A stretch of 6,268 bases of DNA from Alphaproteobacteria bacterium (lineage in GTDB: Bacteria; Pseudomonadota; Alphaproteobacteria; Rhodospirillales; Rhodospirillaceae), in contig QKGW01000541.1 of the NCBI GenBank assembly GCA_003250275.1, positions 1-6,268 of the forward strand, given 5' to 3'. A model generated the notes under the pieces. It made no database searches and was not told the DNA's origin. It saw only the letters and a list, made by a program, of their open reading frames with translations. A program made the translations under genes and the position numbers. This document shows positions 4,875 through 6,268 of the stretch, in pieces. Each line of letters opens with the position of its first letter. Position 1 is the stretch's first letter.

Positions 4875-6268
4875 ATGTCTGCCGAGCAACCGCCGAAGAC
4901 CTCCCCCGAGACCCCGCCCGAGACCGCCGAGATCGAAGCTCGCGCGGCGGAGCTCGATATCGAGGAAGCGTTCCCCGACGAGGATTTCGGCGACGTTCTG
5001 CTGCGCCTGATCTCCGAGGCGATCGCCGACGGCGACATGGCGCGCGCGACCGCGCTGCTGCTCGACCAGCACTACGCCGACGCTGCCGACATTCTCGAAC
5101 GGATGCAGCCCGACGACCGCGCCCAACTGGTGCTCGCGCTCGGTAAGGACATCGACCCCGACATTCTCCCCTCGCTCGACGAGGAGGTGCGCGACCAGGT
5201 CGTCGGCGTGCTCGGCGTGCAGGGCATCGCCGCGGTGGTCGAGGCGATGGACTCGGACGACGCGGTCGCGGTGATCGAGCAGCTCGACGACGACGAGCGC
5301 CGCCGCGTCATCCAGGCGCTGCCCGCCGAGGACCGTGCGGTGATCGAGCAGGCGCTCGCCTATCCGGAATACTCCGCCGGCCGCATGATGCAGCGCGAGA
5401 TGATCGCGGTGCCGGATTTCTGGTCGGTCGGCGACACCCTCAAGTACCTTCAGGAGACCTCCGACGAACTCCCCGAGGTGTTCTACGAGGTGTTCGTCGT
5501 CGATCTGCGCCATCACCCGATCGGCCGCGTCTCCACCGCGCGCCTGCTGCGCGCCAAGCCCGAGACGCAACTGCGCGAGATCATCGACGAGGACGTCGAG
5601 CCGATCCCCGCGCGGATGGACCGCGAGGAGGTCGCGATGACCTTCCGCGACCGCGACTGGGTGTCGGCGATGGTGGTCGACGACGATGGCCGCCTGATCG
5701 GCCGGATCACCGTCGACGACATCGTCGACGTCATCGACGAGGAAGCCGAGGACGACATGCTGCGCCTCGGCGGCGTCTCCGATTCGGACATCTTCCGCGC
5801 GGTGTGGGGCACGGTGCGCGCGCGTTTCACCTGGCTCTTCATCAACCTCGGCACGGCGATGCTCGCCGCCTCGGTGATCGGCTTGTTCGAGGGCACGATC
5901 GAGAAGGTGGTGGCGCTCGCGGTGCTGATGCCGGTGGTCGCGGGCATGGGCGGCAACGCCGGAACCCAGACCCTCACCGTCACCGTGCGCGCGCTCGCGA
6001 TGAAGGAACTCACCCCCGGCAACGCCCGCCGGGTGATCGGCAAGGAACTCGTCGTCGGCCTCACCAACGGCCTGGTGTTCGCGGCGCTCGCGGGGACGAT
6101 CTCGTATTTCTGGTTCGGGCAGGCGACGATCGGTATCGTGCTCGGCTGCGCGATGGTGATCAACCTGACGATCGCCGCGCTCGTCGGCATCCTCGTGCCG
6201 CTCGCGCTCGACCGCCTCAAGGTCGATCCGGCGGTGGCGTCGGGCGTGTTCCTCACCGCGATCACCGA
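4875..6268 (+). CDS. mgtE: Magnesium transporter MgtE, 5' and central part (partial)
   Basis: The first 464 residues are visible and the gene runs off the right edge, probably lacking only about 15-25 residues. MgtE is an inner-membrane Mg2+ channel/transporter gated by cytoplasmic magnesium. The domain order is standard: an acidic N-terminal tail (1-35); the helical MgtE N domain (about 36-165), including EILERMQPDD-like ADILERMQPDDRAQLV; a CBS pair (about 166-290) with YPEYSAGRMMQREMIAVP and the second CBS ending RLIGRITVDDIVDVIDEEAEDD; a plug helix (about 291-315); then the membrane domain. TM segments begin near 317 and include LMPVVAGMGGNAGTQTLTVTVRALA (351-375), the conserved pore-region signature. 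The many Asp/Glu residues at domain interfaces suit Mg2+ sensing. Start ATG 4875 has GGAGG 5 bases upstream. The CorC/CNNM families also carry CBS pairs but lack GGNAGTQT. Confidence 0.95.
   Translation, partial: MSAEQPPKTSPETPPETAEIEARAAELDIEEAFPDEDFGDVLLRLISEAIADGDMARATALLLDQHYADAADILERMQPDDRAQLVLALGKDIDPDILPSLDEEVRDQVVGVLGVQGIAAVVEAMDSDDAVAVIEQLDDDERRRVIQALPAEDRAVIEQALAYPEYSAGRMMQREMIAVPDFWSVGDTLKYLQETSDELPEVFYEVFVVDLRHHPIGRVSTARLLRAKPETQLREIIDEDVEPIPARMDREEVAMTFRDRDWVSAMVVDDDGRLIGRITVDDIVDVIDEEAEDDMLRLGGVSDSDIFRAVWGTVRARFTWLFINLGTAMLAASVIGLFEGTIEKVVALAVLMPVVAGMGGNAGTQTLTVTVRALAMKELTPGNARRVIGKELVVGLTNGLVFAALAGTISYFWFGQATIGIVLGCAMVINLTIAALVGILVPLALDRLKVDPAVASGVFLTAIT

Noticed and set aside
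5513..6265. Ser/Thr-rich minus-strand open frame opposite mgtE.
   Set aside because: Low-complexity shadow of the acidic and hydrophobic mgtE codons; MgtE motifs are clear on the plus strand.

Overview
The window is high-GC DNA with strong G/C bias at third codon positions. It looks like an ordinary alphaproteobacterial chromosome, probably Rhodospirillales-like. That placement is an inference from GC content, protein style and gene mix, not a search result. No mobile element, CRISPR array, phage gene or rRNA is visible.

Left block (1-3819, + strand): a compact ethanolamine utilisation cluster. It holds the 3' end of eutB (ethanolamine ammonia-lyase large subunit), a complete eutC (small subunit), a complete ethanolamine permease gene (eat), and a complete gene for an AraC-type regulator with a ligand-binding-like N-terminal domain. 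The permease imports ethanolamine, and EutBC, an adenosylcobalamin enzyme, splits it to acetaldehyde and ammonia. The regulator is the obvious candidate to control the set, but this rests on context only. No microcompartment shell genes, eutA reactivase or aldehyde dehydrogenase lie in the window. The cluster therefore resembles the short catabolic type of many Proteobacteria, although its left side is cut off. The eutB/eutC and eutC/eat junctions show translational-coupling architecture. Inverted repeats lie just before and inside the start of the regulator gene.

Right block (3816-6268): housekeeping genes. lipB (octanoyltransferase) is on the minus strand and converges on the regulator so tightly that the two stop codons interlock in one CTAG. 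Divergent from lipB are a tRNA-Leu(GAG) gene with encoded CCA, an intrinsic terminator, and an mgtE-type magnesium transporter gene that runs off the right edge about at its fifth membrane helix.

I found no convincing undescribed system. The points most worth checking are small regulatory structures: the concentric inverted repeat at the 5' end of the regulator gene, the hairpin that covers the eat ribosome-binding site, the two-codon minicistron at the eutB/eutC junction, and the uncertain lipB start.
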